DNA from: CAHJXG01 sp965277495
GTDB taxonomy: Bacteria; Pseudomonadota; Alphaproteobacteria; Acetobacterales; Acetobacteraceae
Length of the DNA stretch: 64,000 nt
Direction: 5' to 3'
Assembly: GCA_965277495.1 (NCBI GenBank)
Contig: OZ255824.1
Coordinates: 1,240,001-1,304,000, forward strand
Shown: positions 32,067 through 40,823 of the stretch, one piece after another
How the letters are laid out: every line of letters begins with the position of its first letter
Position numbering within the stretch: the first letter of the stretch is position 1
Position numbers and translations under genes: made by a program
Notes under the pieces: model-generated
Told to the model about the DNA's origin: nothing
Seen by the model: only the letters and a program-made list of their open reading frames with translations
Databases searched by the model: none

Positions 32067-33086
32067 TCAAGCGCTCAGGGGATGGGCGTCGGCGTCCGAC
32101 CAGCCGATCCAGGCCGGCTGCCCCACGCCGACGGGATCAGCGAAGAATACGGCGTCGGGCAGGATCGCCACCGCGTCCTCCCCGGATGGGATGCTGAGCG
32201 CCACGCGGACGGACGCGCCTTGGTATTCGACCAGCGACACCGTGCCCTGCATCGCGCATCCGGCCGGGTCCGGCGCCGTGCCCAGGCGGCAGCGGTCGGC
32301 GCGGACTGCGACCTGCCGGCCGGGGTCGCCCAGCACGTTGTGGCCGCCGATGAACCGCGCCACGAACGCTGCGGCCGGGCGGTCGAACACCTCGCGCGGC
32401 GATGCTGCCTGCTGGATGCGTCCGCCGTCCATCACCACGACCAGGTCCGCCAGCGCCATCGCCTCTTCCTGGCTATGGGTGACGTGGATGAAGGTCAGGC
32501 CGAGGTCCCGCTGCAGCCGCTTCAGCTCGGCGCGCATCCGTCCGCGCAGGAACGGGTCGAGCGCCGATAGCGGCTCGTCCAGCAACAGCACGCTCGGTTC
32601 GGTCAACAAGGCGCGGGCGAGCGCCACCCGCTGCTGCTGGCCGCCGGAGAGCTGCGCCGGCAGCCGGTCGGCATAGGCCTGCATATGCACCATCTCCAGC
32701 CCACGTCGCGCACGCTGGTGCCGCTCGGCCTGGCCCACGCCGCGCATCTTGAGGCCGAACGCCACGTTGTCGAGGCAGTCGAGATGCGGGAACAGCGCGT
32801 AGCTCTGGAACATCATGGCGGTGCCGCGCTGGGCCGGCGGCGTGCGGGTCACATTGCGTCCGTTGACCAGCACGTCGCCATCCGACACCATCTCGTGCCC
32901 GGCGATCATGCGCAATGTCGTGGTCTTGCCGCAGCCGCTGGGGCCGAGCAGGCAGCAATACACGCCTTGGGGCACCTGCAGCGTGATGGCGTCGACGGCG
33001 GTGGCGCTGTTGTAGCGCTTGCTCACCGCGACCAGTTCGACGCCCTGCACCACCGGGTTGCCTCCATTGTGCCGCAAAACCTGCAA
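32067..33086 (-). CDS. ABC transporter ATP-binding protein (PotA-like), URC operon
   Basis: The 339-residue importer ATPase has Walker A GPSGCGKTT (about 48-56), Q-loop Q-S-Y-A-L-F-P-H (about 94-101), signature LSGGQQQRVALARAL (about 145-159), Walker B L-L-L-D-E-P-L-S-A-L-D and the switch H-V-T-H-S-Q-E-E. A C-terminal TOBE-like region (about 245-335) is present, as in PotA. The start is taken at ATG 33086, 17 bp after upp; a GTG at 33050 is an alternative closer to the conserved V-S-K-R-Y. It powers the two permeases encoded downstream. Confidence 0.9.
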   Translation of the reverse strand: MQVLRHNGGNPVVQGVELVAVSKRYNSATAVDAITLQVPQGVYCCLLGPSGCGKTTTLRMIAGHEMVSDGDVLVNGRNVTRTPPAQRGTAMMFQSYALFPHLDCLDNVAFGLKMRGVGQAERHQRARRGLEMVHMQAYADRLPAQLSGGQQQRVALARALLTEPSVLLLDEPLSALDPFLRGRMRAELKRLQRDLGLTFIHVTHSQEEAMALADLVVVMDGGRIQQAASPREVFDRPAAAFVARFIGGHNVLGDPGRQVAVRADRCRLGTAPDPAGCAMQGTVSLVEYQGASVRVALSIPSGEDAVAILPDAVFFADPVGVGQPAWIGWSDADAHPLSA

Positions 33087-33103
33087 TTTACGTGCCGTGG
33101 GCG

Positions 33104-33757
33104 CTATTTCGTCCCATACAGCCGGTCGCCGGCATCGCCGAGGCCAGGGCGGATGTAGCCGTGGTCGTCCAGGCAGCGGTCGATGGCGGCGGTGAACACC
33201 GGCACGTCGGGGTGCTCGTCATGCAGCACCGCCAGGCCCTCCGGCGCCGCGAGCAGGCACACGAACCTGAGTTGCGCTGCGCCGGCCTGCCGCAAGCGGC
33301 TGAGCGCAGCGGTGGCGGAGTGCCCGGTCGCCAGCATAGGGTCGACGACGATCACGAGCCGTTCCGGAATGTCGTCGGGCAGCTTGAGGTAGTATTCGAC
33401 CGGCACCAGGGTAGCCGGGTCGCGATACAGGCCGATGTGGCCGACGCGGGCCGAGGGCACGAGGTCGAGCATGCCGTCCAGAATGCCGTTGCCGGCGCGC
33501 AGGATCGGCACGAAGCACAGCTTCTTGCCCGAAAGCAGCGGCGCGTCCGCAGCCTCCAGCGGCGTCTCGATCGCGACGGTGTCGAGCGGCAGGTCGCGCG
33601 TCACCTCATAGGCCATGAGCAGGCTGATCTCGCGCACGATCTGACGGAATTCGACGGTGGACGTCGATTTTTGCCGTAATAGGGTGAGCTTGTGCTGCAC
33701 CAATGGATGGCCGACGACCGTCACGTTCGGGAAGCGCTGATCGGCGTGCGGCTGCAT
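33104..33757 (-). CDS. upp: Uracil phosphoribosyltransferase
   Basis: The 217-residue enzyme converts uracil and PRPP to UMP. It shows H-P-L-V-Q-H-K-L-T-L-L-R near the N-terminus, F-V-P-I-L-R-A-G-N-G-I-L-D-G, the PRPP loop V-V-D-P-M-L-A-T-G-H-S-A and the C-terminal GLGDAGDRLYGTK. Within this operon it is the counterpart of URC6 of the URC pathway, in which uracil is first ribosylated before ring opening. The start overlaps the urc4 stop as TGATG, so the two are translationally coupled. It could also serve general salvage. Confidence 0.95.
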   Translation of the reverse strand: MQPHADQRFPNVTVVGHPLVQHKLTLLRQKSTSTVEFRQIVREISLLMAYEVTRDLPLDTVAIETPLEAADAPLLSGKKLCFVPILRAGNGILDGMLDLVPSARVGHIGLYRDPATLVPVEYYLKLPDDIPERLVIVVDPMLATGHSATAALSRLRQAGAAQLRFVCLLAAPEGLAVLHDEHPDVPVFTAAIDRCLDDHGYIRPGLGDAGDRLYGTK

Positions 33758-34986
33758 CAGAATACGGTTCCATCGCTGAGGATACGCAGCGGCGGCCCGC
33801 CATCGGCCCGCCGTTCAGCCGCGGCTTGCCGGCCCGCCGCCCAGGTGCCGCCCTCGAGCAAGCGGGACAGCGGCAGCGCGGCCTTATCGCGGCCCAGGCG
33901 GGCGCGCAACGGCGGCGCGATGCGGTCGAGCAGGGCCACCGTCAGCGCGCGCCACTCGACCACGGCCGGATGCCCCGGCGGCAACGCGGCGTCGGCCAGC
34001 CTGGGGTCGCGCAACCGCAGCACATCGAGATCGAGGAACAAGCCGCCATTGCGATACTCCGGCAGCCCGGTCAGCGCGTCGAGCCCGGCGACCGCGACGC
34101 CCGCGTCCTCGAACACCTCGATCAACGAGTAGGTGAGCCACTGCGAAAGCTTGTGGAACGGCACCAGCCCGGCGCTGGCCGCCGGCACCCCGGCCTCGAG
34201 CGGCAGGCCCGGATAGCGCCAGACATCCCCCAAGCTGCGCCCGGCGAGCACGATCCGCGCCGGCCAGACCGGGCCAAGGCCGTCCAGCACCGCCGCGAGG
34301 ATATCCTGCGCAGCCACCGTGGCGCGGTGTCCTGCGATGAAGTCAAAAAGCCCGCCGACCCGTGGGTCATCCCGCCCAAACAGGTCCGGCCGGGCCAGCA
34401 ACGCCGCACCCAAGCCGCGCAGCAACGCGGCCCGCCCCTCCAGCCCCGGCATCGGGTTGCCGTCGTTCACGCCGAACGCCCGCGCCAAAGCAGCCGCATC
34501 GATGCGCGCCAGCCCGGCGGCATCCGCGCGCATCCCGCCATCGCCCGCGAACAGCCCCGCCTGAAACGCATGCAGGCTCGCGACTGCCAGCCCCTCCGAA
34601 CGGGTTAAGACCATGCCAGTCCCGGGCTCGACGTAACGCCAATCCGGCCCGGCGCCGGCGTCGAGCAGCACGCTCACGACACAGAGCTCGACCCGCGCGC
34701 GCGCGGCCTCATCGGCGCCCAGCCCAGCGAGCGCTATGCCCAGCGGCCTCCAGCGGTCCACGCCGCCCGCCGAAAAGTGCCGCCAGCGGGCATGGTGCGG
34801 GATGCCGAGATCTGGATAGGCCCGGCGCACGGCCGCGGCGACATACGCTGCTGCGTCGTCCAGGCGTGCAACGTCGACGGTGAAGTGCGCGAGCCGCCCC
34901 GCCTCAGCCAGCGCCAACATCGCATGGGCACGGCTGCGCACGGCGTCCGCGGTGCACAGCCAAGCGGCTGCGTCCGTCTCACTCAT
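33757..34986 (-). CDS. urc4: URC4/DUF1688 uracil catabolism protein
   Basis: This 409-residue protein is of the URC4 (DUF1688) family, which is required for uracil use as nitrogen source in the yeast URC pathway and occurs in bacteria with URC1 and Upp. Landmarks are R-W-R-H-F-S-A-G-G-x-D-R-W (about 68-80), W-R-Y-x-E-P-G-T-G, the G-R-S-L-G-D-V-W-R-Y segment, F-H-K-L-S-Q-W-L-T-Y-S-L-I-E-V, and the closing L-R-I-L-S-D-G-T-V-F. Its chemical step is not established. ATG at 34986 overlaps the urc1 stop by eight bases; a longer N-terminus would lack homology. Confidence 0.88.
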   Translation of the reverse strand: MSETDAAAWLCTADAVRSRAHAMLALAEAGRLAHFTVDVARLDDAAAYVAAAVRRAYPDLGIPHHARWRHFSAGGVDRWRPLGIALAGLGADEAARARVELCVVSVLLDAGAGPDWRYVEPGTGMVLTRSEGLAVASLHAFQAGLFAGDGGMRADAAGLARIDAAALARAFGVNDGNPMPGLEGRAALLRGLGAALLARPDLFGRDDPRVGGLFDFIAGHRATVAAQDILAAVLDGLGPVWPARIVLAGRSLGDVWRYPGLPLEAGVPAASAGLVPFHKLSQWLTYSLIEVFEDAGVAVAGLDALTGLPEYRNGGLFLDLDVLRLRDPRLADAALPPGHPAVVEWRALTVALLDRIAPPLRARLGRDKAALPLSRLLEGGTWAAGRQAAAERRADGGPPLRILSDGTVF

Positions 34987-36217
34987 CCAGCCCGCGGCCC
35001 TTGGCCTCGTGCAGGACCTCCGGCGTCGGCACGGCGTCGGTGTAGTAGCCCGCGGCCTTTTTCGCATCCATCTCGACGCTGGCGTCAGCCGGGATCAGCC
35101 CATCGGGAATCGCCACGCGCTCGACCACGGCGATCCCGCTGGCGACGATCGGTGCGTACTTCATGTTGCTCATCGACACCAGCCGGTCGATCCGGGTGAT
35201 GCCAAGCCAGTGCAGCACGTCCGGCATCAGTTCCTGGAACCGCATGTCCTGCACGCCGGCGACGCACTCCGTGCGCTGGAAATAGGCGTCGGCGCGGTCG
35301 CCGCCCTCCTGCCGCTTGCGGGCGTTGTAAACCAGGAACTTCGTCACTTCGCCCAGCGCTCGGCCCTCCTTCCGGTTATACACGACGACCCCGACCCCGC
35401 CCGATTGCGCCGTCTCGATGCAGACCTCGATACCGTGCGCGAGATACGGGCGGCAGGTGCAGATGTCGGAGCCGAACACGTCGGAGCCGTTGCACTCGTC
35501 GTGGACGCGGCAGGCGATGCGGGTCTCGGCGCGGCCAAGCCCGGCCGGATCGCCGAACAGATAGACCGTCATGCCGCCGATCGGGGGCAGGAAGACGTCG
35601 AGGTCGGGCCGAGTCACCAGTTCGGGGAACATCCCGCCGGTCTGCTCGAACAGGCCGCGGCGCAGGTCGCTGACCGAGATGCCGAAGCGGCGGGCGACGC
35701 CGGGCAGGTGCCATACCGGCTCGATCGCGATCTTGGTGACGCGCGCGTTGCCGGCAGCGTCGAGCACGATGCCGTCAGGGCGCAGCCGTCCAGCGCGCAC
35801 GGCCTCCGCAATCTCAGGCATGTTGATGTGGGCGCGGGTGACGGCGATCGACGGACGCACGTCGACCCCGGCGGCGATGCGGTCGGCAAAAAGCTCGGTG
35901 CTCAAGTGCCCCCACGGGTCGAGCGAGACGATGGCGTCCGGGCTGGACCACTGCGGGAACGGCCCGATGCGCACCGCCGGGCTGGTGTTGGTGAGGTCCG
36001 GACGATGATCGCCCGCAAGCTGCCCGGCCGCGACGGCGAGCGCCCGATACACCGAATAGGCGCCGGAATGCGTGCCAATGGCGTTGCGGTTCGGCCCGGC
36101 ATTGACCGTGGCCACGATGGCGCCGCGCGCTTGGCCTTCGGCGCTGCCCCAGGCGATGCGCCTGTCGCCCGCCCCCGCGTTGCCGGGATGCGAGGCGAGC
36201 ACGATGGACCGGGGCAC
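34979..36217 (-). CDS. urc1: URC1-type GTP cyclohydrolase II homologue
   Basis: The 412-residue protein has a C-terminal RibA-like half with the zinc cysteines Cys242, Cys253 and Cys255 (C-x10-C-x-C) and N-R-K-E-G-R-A-L-G-E-V-T-K. The N-terminal half (G-T-H-S-G-A-Y-S-V-Y-R, T-R-A-H-I-N-M-P-E-I) is the extension found in URC1 proteins but not in riboflavin-pathway RibA. URC1 is thought to open the pyrimidine ring of a uracil nucleotide rather than GTP. It is the first gene of a seven-gene minus-strand operon, with a GTG start at 36217. The direct repeat at 36332-36366 lies upstream. Confidence 0.9.
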   Translation of the reverse strand: MPRSIVLASHPGNAGAGDRRIAWGSAEGQARGAIVATVNAGPNRNAIGTHSGAYSVYRALAVAAGQLAGDHRPDLTNTSPAVRIGPFPQWSSPDAIVSLDPWGHLSTELFADRIAAGVDVRPSIAVTRAHINMPEIAEAVRAGRLRPDGIVLDAAGNARVTKIAIEPVWHLPGVARRFGISVSDLRRGLFEQTGGMFPELVTRPDLDVFLPPIGGMTVYLFGDPAGLGRAETRIACRVHDECNGSDVFGSDICTCRPYLAHGIEVCIETAQSGGVGVVVYNRKEGRALGEVTKFLVYNARKRQEGGDRADAYFQRTECVAGVQDMRFQELMPDVLHWLGITRIDRLVSMSNMKYAPIVASGIAVVERVAIPDGLIPADASVEMDAKKAAGYYTDAVPTPEVLHEAKGRGLDE

Positions 36218-36331
36218 GGGCCGTTTTTCGTTCGTCCGCGGCGGCGGTTCGGTCCAGTCGATGGCAGGCTCCTGCAGGATTTGGGCGGTGGGCGGGATGA
36301 TCGGCGCAAACTAGGGCAAACTCGTGAGCGA

Positions 36332-36366
36332 TTGGTTAAGCAAATTTGTAAGGACTTGGTTAAGCA
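36332..36366. promoter_or_regulatory. 11-bp direct repeat, candidate operator of the URC operon
   Basis: TTGGTTAAGCA occurs exactly twice, at 36332-36342 and 36356-36366, with starts 24 bp apart (slightly more than two helical turns). The block lies in the 233-bp divergent gap between urc1 and the HdeD-like gene and is AT-rich against its surroundings. It looks like a tandem binding site for one regulator. Which of the two genes it controls is not shown. Confidence 0.5.
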
Positions 36367-36450
36367 GGTCAACGCCTCAAAGCCGCGCGGCGATAGGCTT
36401 GCAACCCGCGGCCCTCCTGCCCCGTTGGCAACGGAGATACGGAGGCGGGC

Positions 36451-37083
36451 ATGTCTGATCTGGCCAACAAGATGTCCCTACCCGGCAGCCCCGGGCCGTA
36501 CGGCTCTAGAATGGACGCCATGAGCGCCCTTTTGGCCCGCAATTGGTGGGCGATGGGACTGCGCGGCGTATTCGCAATCCTGTTTGGCCTAGCGGCATTG
36601 TTCCTGCCGTTGGCCACGATCGCGTCGCTCGTGTTCCTGTTCGCAATCTACATGCTGGTGGACGGCGTGTCCGCCATTGTCGCCGGCGTGCGCGCGGCGG
36701 CGCACCATGAGCGCTGGGGCTTGCTGATCCTCGAAGGCATCGTTGACTTGGTGGCTGGTGCGGCCGCCCTTGCGCTGCCCGGCTTGACGGTGCTCGTCGT
36801 CGTCACCCTGCTGGGCATTTGGTCGGTCGTGACCGGCGCCCTGCTGCTCGGGGCTGCGTTCCGGCTGCACGGCGGGCATGGACGCTGGCTGCTGGCGCTC
36901 GCGGGCGTGGTTTCCATCGTGTGGGGCATACTGCTTTGGCTGGCGCCAATCGCCGGCGCGCTGGTGCTGACCTGGTGGCTCGGCGGCTATGCGCTGGTGT
37001 TCGGCGTGCTGATGCTTGTGTTCGCTTTCCGGCTGCGCGGGCGTCGCGGCGGCGCTTTCCCGGCGGGAAGCGCGACCCTTTGA
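36451..37083 (+). CDS. HdeD-family membrane protein
   Basis: The 210-residue inner-membrane protein has six predicted helices arranged as three hairpins, the HdeD/DUF308 pattern: N-W-W-A-M-G-L-R-G near residue 31, I-Y-M-L-V-D-G-V-S-A-I near 66-76, and R-W-G-L-L-I-L-E-G after the second helix. HdeD is linked to acid stress in enterobacteria, with no known mechanism. The first 25 residues are hydrophilic; an internal ATG at 36511 or 36520 would remove them, but ATG at 36451 has an AGGCGGG-like site. It is divergent from the URC operon and monocistronic. Confidence 0.8.
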   Translation: MSDLANKMSLPGSPGPYGSRMDAMSALLARNWWAMGLRGVFAILFGLAALFLPLATIASLVFLFAIYMLVDGVSAIVAGVRAAAHHERWGLLILEGIVDLVAGAAALALPGLTVLVVVTLLGIWSVVTGALLLGAAFRLHGGHGRWLLALAGVVSIVWGILLWLAPIAGALVLTWWLGGYALVFGVLMLVFAFRLRGRRGGAFPAGSATL

Positions 37084-37105
37084 AGGCCATGGCTCCGCGG
37101 CCATC

Positions 37106-37582
37106 CTACTCGCGGAACATGCGCTCGTTCAGCAGATAGCGCAGGCCGCGGCTCCAGGATTCGTCGGTGTTGCCGCGGATGTCGACGCTGTCGGCGTGCA
37201 GCGTTTTCCCGGTCGCGACGTCCTCCACGACCAAGTTCACATTCAGGATCAGGTTGCTCACCTTTTGCACCCAGCCATAGGCGGCCTGCTGGGCGCCGAG
37301 CTGCCGCGCCAGGTCCAATTCGCAGCCGTTGCAGCCGCGGATGCTGTCGACCCGCGCTAGCTTATCGCGCACCGGGGCCACGTCGACCACGGTAAAACGG
37401 CGGCCCAGCTCCTGCTTGAGTTGCTGGTCAAGCCGTTGCAAACGCGCCATTTCCTCCGGCGTGGACGCGGCGAGCGAGGTATTGTTCAGCGCAAAATCGA
37501 ACACGGCGATTTCAGGCAATCCTTGTGCGGCAGCCGGCGCGGCCAGCGCAGCGAGCAGAGTGGCCGTCAGCAAGAACCTCAT
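37106..37582 (-). CDS. Exported DUF2380/DUF3280-type protein
   Basis: The 158-residue protein has a signal peptide (residues 1-20, cleavage after AAAQ or nearby). The mature domain opens with I-A-V-F-D-F-A-L-N-N-T-S and contains D-Q-Q-L-K-Q-E-L-G-R-R-F-x-V-V-D, a C-N-G-C-E-L-D-L-A-R-Q-L-G-A segment and V-x-K-V-S-N-L-I-L-N-V-N. This is the DUF2380/DUF3280 pattern of small periplasmic proteins of unknown function. The two cysteines of CNGC might form a disulfide. The ATG at 37582 puts MRFLL at the head of the signal; one five codons upstream is possible. Confidence 0.75.
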   Translation of the reverse strand: MRFLLTATLLAALAAPAAAQGLPEIAVFDFALNNTSLAASTPEEMARLQRLDQQLKQELGRRFTVVDVAPVRDKLARVDSIRGCNGCELDLARQLGAQQAAYGWVQKVSNLILNVNLVVEDVATGKTLHADSVDIRGNTDESWSRGLRYLLNERMFRE

Positions 37583-37934
37583 TGCGTTGCATCCCAATCC
37601 TAGGTTTGTGAGGGTAACTGGCAGGTCCGGCGTTTACAACCGAGACGCCCACGACCGCGGACCGGCAAATCCGGCTTACTAGACGCGGTCTGCCACGATG
37701 CAATTTTTTTGCGGAACCGTACAGAAAACCCCTTGGCGACCCGCGCGTTTCGGGTAAAGTTTCAGCGAGTGATGTAAGGGCCTCTTAGCTTTCTTTTAGC
37801 TGTGATTACCTCCGCATTACTTGGGCAGGGATTCTAAAAAAGACGGTAAACGGCCACGCAAAGCCAGAGGTGCGCCCAGCGCCCGGCAATGCGCGCCCGC
37901 GACGTGCATCGAACTTTTTCCTTAACGGGGTGTC
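37583..37934. other. Intergenic region between divergent genes
   Basis: These 352 bp hold no credible gene. The stretch is AT-richer than the flanks. A possible sigma-70-like promoter reading right is TTGGCG (37733-37738), 16 bases, TAAAGT (37755-37760), which would give a leader of about 170 nt before the FAD monooxygenase. Around 37780-37800 a T-rich near-repeat of TTAGCTTT occurs. No hairpin with a T-tract was found. Confidence 0.4.
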
Positions 37935-39206
37935 ATGCAGGACATCGTAGTAGTCGGTGCGGGCTTGAGTGGATCGCTGGCGGCGATAATGCTCAATCAA
38001 CGCGGATTTAACGTGACGGTCATTGACCGTTATGCAGTCTATCCCGCCGAGTTCCGCGCCGAACAGCTTGTTGGAAGTCAAATCGACTTTTTCAACAATA
38101 TCGGTTCAGCAGCTAATTTAATCTCAGAAGCCAAAATTGTGTCCCGGGCGCGCAATTTTAGCCTGGGCAAGCAACTCTCGTCGGTTTTTGCACCGCATTA
38201 CGGGATGCCCTACCACGATATCGTGCAGTCCATCCGCAGCAGCATCCCAGAGGGGGTGCGGTTCATCGTCGGGCGCGTCAGCGAAATCGAGAGTGGTCCG
38301 GTCTCGACCGTGCACCTCGACGACGGCCAAACCGTCCAGGCCAAGCTGGTGGTGATGGCGACCGGGCTGAACACGAAGCTCGGCAGGAAGCTTGGCATCG
38401 ATTACGCTGTCATCAGCGAAAAGCATTCGGTCGCGGTCGGGTTCGATATCCGCTCGGCCAAGTGCGTCCCCAACGACACGGCGGTGCTGGTGTATTATGG
38501 CAATGACCTTCAGGACGGCATCGACTACCTAACGATTTTCCCGTGCAAGGATGTCCTGCGCGGCAACCTGTTTCTCTATTGCGCTCCGGACGACCCCTGG
38601 TTGCGCCGGCTCCGCCAAATGCCGCGCGAGACGTTGCTGGAGGCGCTGCCCGCCTTGGCCGACGAACTCGGGGAGTTCACGGTCGAGCACCTGCAATGCC
38701 GCACCATCGACGTCGCTGTGGCGAAGAACGTGCAGCGGGATGGGATCGTCCTCATCGGCGACGCCTTCCAGACCTCCTGCCCGGCCGCTGGAACCGGGAT
38801 CAGCCGGCTGCTGGTCGATGTCGAGCGCCTGACCATTCACGCCGCCAAATGGCTTGCGGCCAACGACACCTCGGCGGTGTCGCTGCAAAGCTTCTACATC
38901 GACCCGGCGAAGCGCCGCAGCGACCGTGCCGCGATACGCACTGCGCGGTTCCGCCGGGCCATTTCGATGGACGCGTCGCCGTTCTGGGCGTTCCAGCGCC
39001 AAAACGTCAAGGCGAGGCGCTTCGTCAAGCACGTCCTGCACGCAATGCGCGGCATGATGGCCCGCCCGGCCCAACCCATCCCGCAACGCCCCACCGAGGA
39101 TCGCGGCATGGCGCCTGAAGCCTGGCTGTCTTGGAGCCGTCATGCGGCTTCGGCGGCAGTCGCTCCGGTGCTCACGGCCCCCGATGGGGCGAGCGGCGCA
39201 AGTTAG
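37935..39206 (+). CDS. FAD-dependent monooxygenase-like protein
   Basis: This 423-residue flavoprotein has the PHBH-type fold. The dinucleotide motif GAGLSG is at 8-13, followed by a strand ending in V-I-D-R. A late G-D motif (L-I-G-D-A-F-Q-T-S-C-P-A-A-G-T-G-I, about 275-291) contacts the flavin. The family includes aromatic hydroxylases, halogenases and geranylgeranyl reductases; the TSCPAAGTG variant does not settle which. The last 60 residues are Ala/Pro-rich and probably unstructured. It is preceded by a long AT-rich gap, stands alone, and is convergent with the amidotransferase gene. Substrate is unknown. Confidence 0.75.
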   Translation: MQDIVVVGAGLSGSLAAIMLNQRGFNVTVIDRYAVYPAEFRAEQLVGSQIDFFNNIGSAANLISEAKIVSRARNFSLGKQLSSVFAPHYGMPYHDIVQSIRSSIPEGVRFIVGRVSEIESGPVSTVHLDDGQTVQAKLVVMATGLNTKLGRKLGIDYAVISEKHSVAVGFDIRSAKCVPNDTAVLVYYGNDLQDGIDYLTIFPCKDVLRGNLFLYCAPDDPWLRRLRQMPRETLLEALPALADELGEFTVEHLQCRTIDVAVAKNVQRDGIVLIGDAFQTSCPAAGTGISRLLVDVERLTIHAAKWLAANDTSAVSLQSFYIDPAKRRSDRAAIRTARFRRAISMDASPFWAFQRQNVKARRFVKHVLHAMRGMMARPAQPIPQRPTEDRGMAPEAWLSWSRHAASAAVAPVLTAPDGASGAS

Positions 39207-39234
39207 GACAGCAGCCGCTCAAACCGGCAACCAT

Positions 39235-40104
39235 CTAGGCCCGTCCGCGCCCGCTGCGCGCGGGGCGGGCCAGGTGTTCGATGAAATTACGCAGTTCGGC
39301 TTGGCGCAGCACCGGGTCAGTGACCTGCTGGTCGAGGCCGAGTTGCCACGCAAGGTCGCGCCGTGCCGGATCGCGGTCCAGCGCCTCGACCAGCCCGGCA
39401 TAATCCTCCACGGCCGCTTCATCGCGGGCGAGCCCCTGCTCGATCAGGTCGTCTGCCTGCCGCCGTATCGCCCCGGCGATCTCGTCCAACGGCAGCTCCG
39501 GATGATACTGCACGCCCCAAAACACGCCGCCGTCATGCCGGATTTCGGCCGCCTGCACCCGGGTCACGCCGTTGGTCGCCAACAGCGTCGCGTCGCCGGG
39601 CAAACGCTCGACCTCGTCGGAGTGGATCGACAATGCGTCGTAGGCCGCAGGCCGTCCGGCGAGCAGCTTGTGGCACAGCCCGGCTGCGGTCGGCGTGATG
39701 CGGCGCGCGAATGCGGCCTCGTGCCCGCGCCGGTTCTCGCGCACCGCGCCGCCCGCCGCGACGGCCGCCACCTGCAGCCCGGCGCATGAACCGAATGACG
39801 GCGTGCCGGATGCGAACACGGCCCGCATGAAGCCAAGCTGGCGGCGGACCTCCGGCGTGTCCTGGTAAAGGTGCAGCGGCGAGCCGGTCAGGAACACCGC
39901 GTCATATGCTTGCAGCCCGGCCCGGTCCGGCAGTTCGGCGCCCTCCTCGGCCGGACGGATCAATCCGCATACGGCGCTGTGCTCAATGGCGCGCAGGGTA
40001 TCCATATAGGTTTCGCCGCTGCTGCGGCCGACACTGGCCCGGCGGCGCTCGCGCGCGTCCGGGGACTCGCTCTCGGCGATGAGGAAATGCATGGGGGATG
40101 TCAT
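39235..40104 (-). CDS. Class I glutamine amidotransferase-like protein
   Basis: The 289-residue protein has a GMP-synthase-type amidotransferase domain in about the first 220 residues. The nucleophile is Cys107 in S-F-G-S-C-A-G-L-Q and the histidine lies in G-V-Q-Y-H-P-E-L, with a Glu two residues on. The C-terminal 70 residues are helical and charged. Such stand-alone enzymes may hydrolyse gamma-glutamyl compounds. ATG at 40104 has GGAG upstream; ATG at 40092 is an alternative. It is divergent from the DNA glycosylase gene with 66 bp between, convergent with the FAD monooxygenase. Confidence 0.82.
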   Translation of the reverse strand: MTSPMHFLIAESESPDARERRRASVGRSSGETYMDTLRAIEHSAVCGLIRPAEEGAELPDRAGLQAYDAVFLTGSPLHLYQDTPEVRRQLGFMRAVFASGTPSFGSCAGLQVAAVAAGGAVRENRRGHEAAFARRITPTAAGLCHKLLAGRPAAYDALSIHSDEVERLPGDATLLATNGVTRVQAAEIRHDGGVFWGVQYHPELPLDEIAGAIRRQADDLIEQGLARDEAAVEDYAGLVEALDRDPARRDLAWQLGLDQQVTDPVLRQAELRNFIEHLARPARSGRGRA

Positions 40105-40170
40105 GAGGCTCCAGAAATGGGATCGCTTCAGATTACGGCCAGATGGCCATGCCCGATGCAAAGGCCGGAC

Positions 40171-40749
40171 ATGATGCGCCCTGCCGCAACCCTGCCCCGC
40201 GCCTTCTTCCAACGGCCCGTCGCCGAAGTCGCCCATGACCTGATCGGCGCCACGCTGCTGGTCGATGGCGTCGGCGGCATCGTGGTCGAGACCGAGGCCT
40301 ACGACCGCGGCGACCCGGCCTCGCACAGCTTCCGCGGACGGACCGCGCGCAACGCGGCCATGTTTGGGCCCGCCGGCCACGCCTATGTCTATCGTTCCTA
40401 CGGCATCCACTGGTGCCTGAACTTCGTCTGCGGCGCCGAGGCCTCGGGCAGCGCCGTGCTGATCCGGGCGTTGCAGCCGCTGGCGGGCCTGGACATCATG
40501 CGCGGACGCCGGGGAGCGTCCGGCCCCCTAATGCTATGTAGCGGCCCTGGACGGCTGTGCCAGGCGTTGGGCATAACGGGCGCGCTGGACGGACGGCCAC
40601 TCGACGCGCCGCCATTCGCGATCGATGGCCGGACGGAACCGCTGCCGGTCGCGGCAGGACGCCGTATCGGCATCACGCGAGGGACCGGGACGCCCTGGCG
40701 GTTCGGCCTGTCCGGCTCCGCATTCCTGAGCCGGCCCATGCGCGCATAG
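40171..40749 (+). CDS. 3-methyladenine DNA glycosylase (AAG/MPG family)
   Basis: The 192-residue base-excision enzyme removes alkylated purines. The active-site block G-G-I-V-V-E-T-E-A-Y (about 33-42) carries the catalytic Glu. It is followed by F-R-G-x-T-x-R-N-x-x-M-F and the Y-V-Y-R-S-Y-G-I-H-W-C-L-N element that wedges into DNA. The family's C-terminal G-I-T-R-G segment is present. Length is normal for bacteria. The start is one of two adjacent ATG codons at 40171; no strong Shine-Dalgarno sequence is seen. The gene stands alone. Confidence 0.92.
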   Translation: MMRPAATLPRAFFQRPVAEVAHDLIGATLLVDGVGGIVVETEAYDRGDPASHSFRGRTARNAAMFGPAGHAYVYRSYGIHWCLNFVCGAEASGSAVLIRALQPLAGLDIMRGRRGASGPLMLCSGPGRLCQALGITGALDGRPLDAPPFAIDGRTEPLPVAAGRRIGITRGTGTPWRFGLSGSAFLSRPMRA

Positions 40750-40823
40750 CCGCAATCGTTGCGCTTTGGGGCTGTTTGTGGCACGTTGGGCGCTGCCGCC
40801 CGGAAAACCCGTGGAGAGCCGAC

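Noticed and set aside
30780..33086. ABC transporter considered a plain polyamine importer
   Set aside because: The sequence family alone would allow it, but the overlapping junctions with upp, urc4 and urc1 make pyrimidine-related cargo the better working hypothesis.
34979..36217. urc1 considered as riboflavin-pathway ribA
   Set aside because: The long N-terminal extension (with GTHSGAYS and TRAHINMPE) and the neighbours urc4 and upp are those of URC1. No rib genes are nearby.
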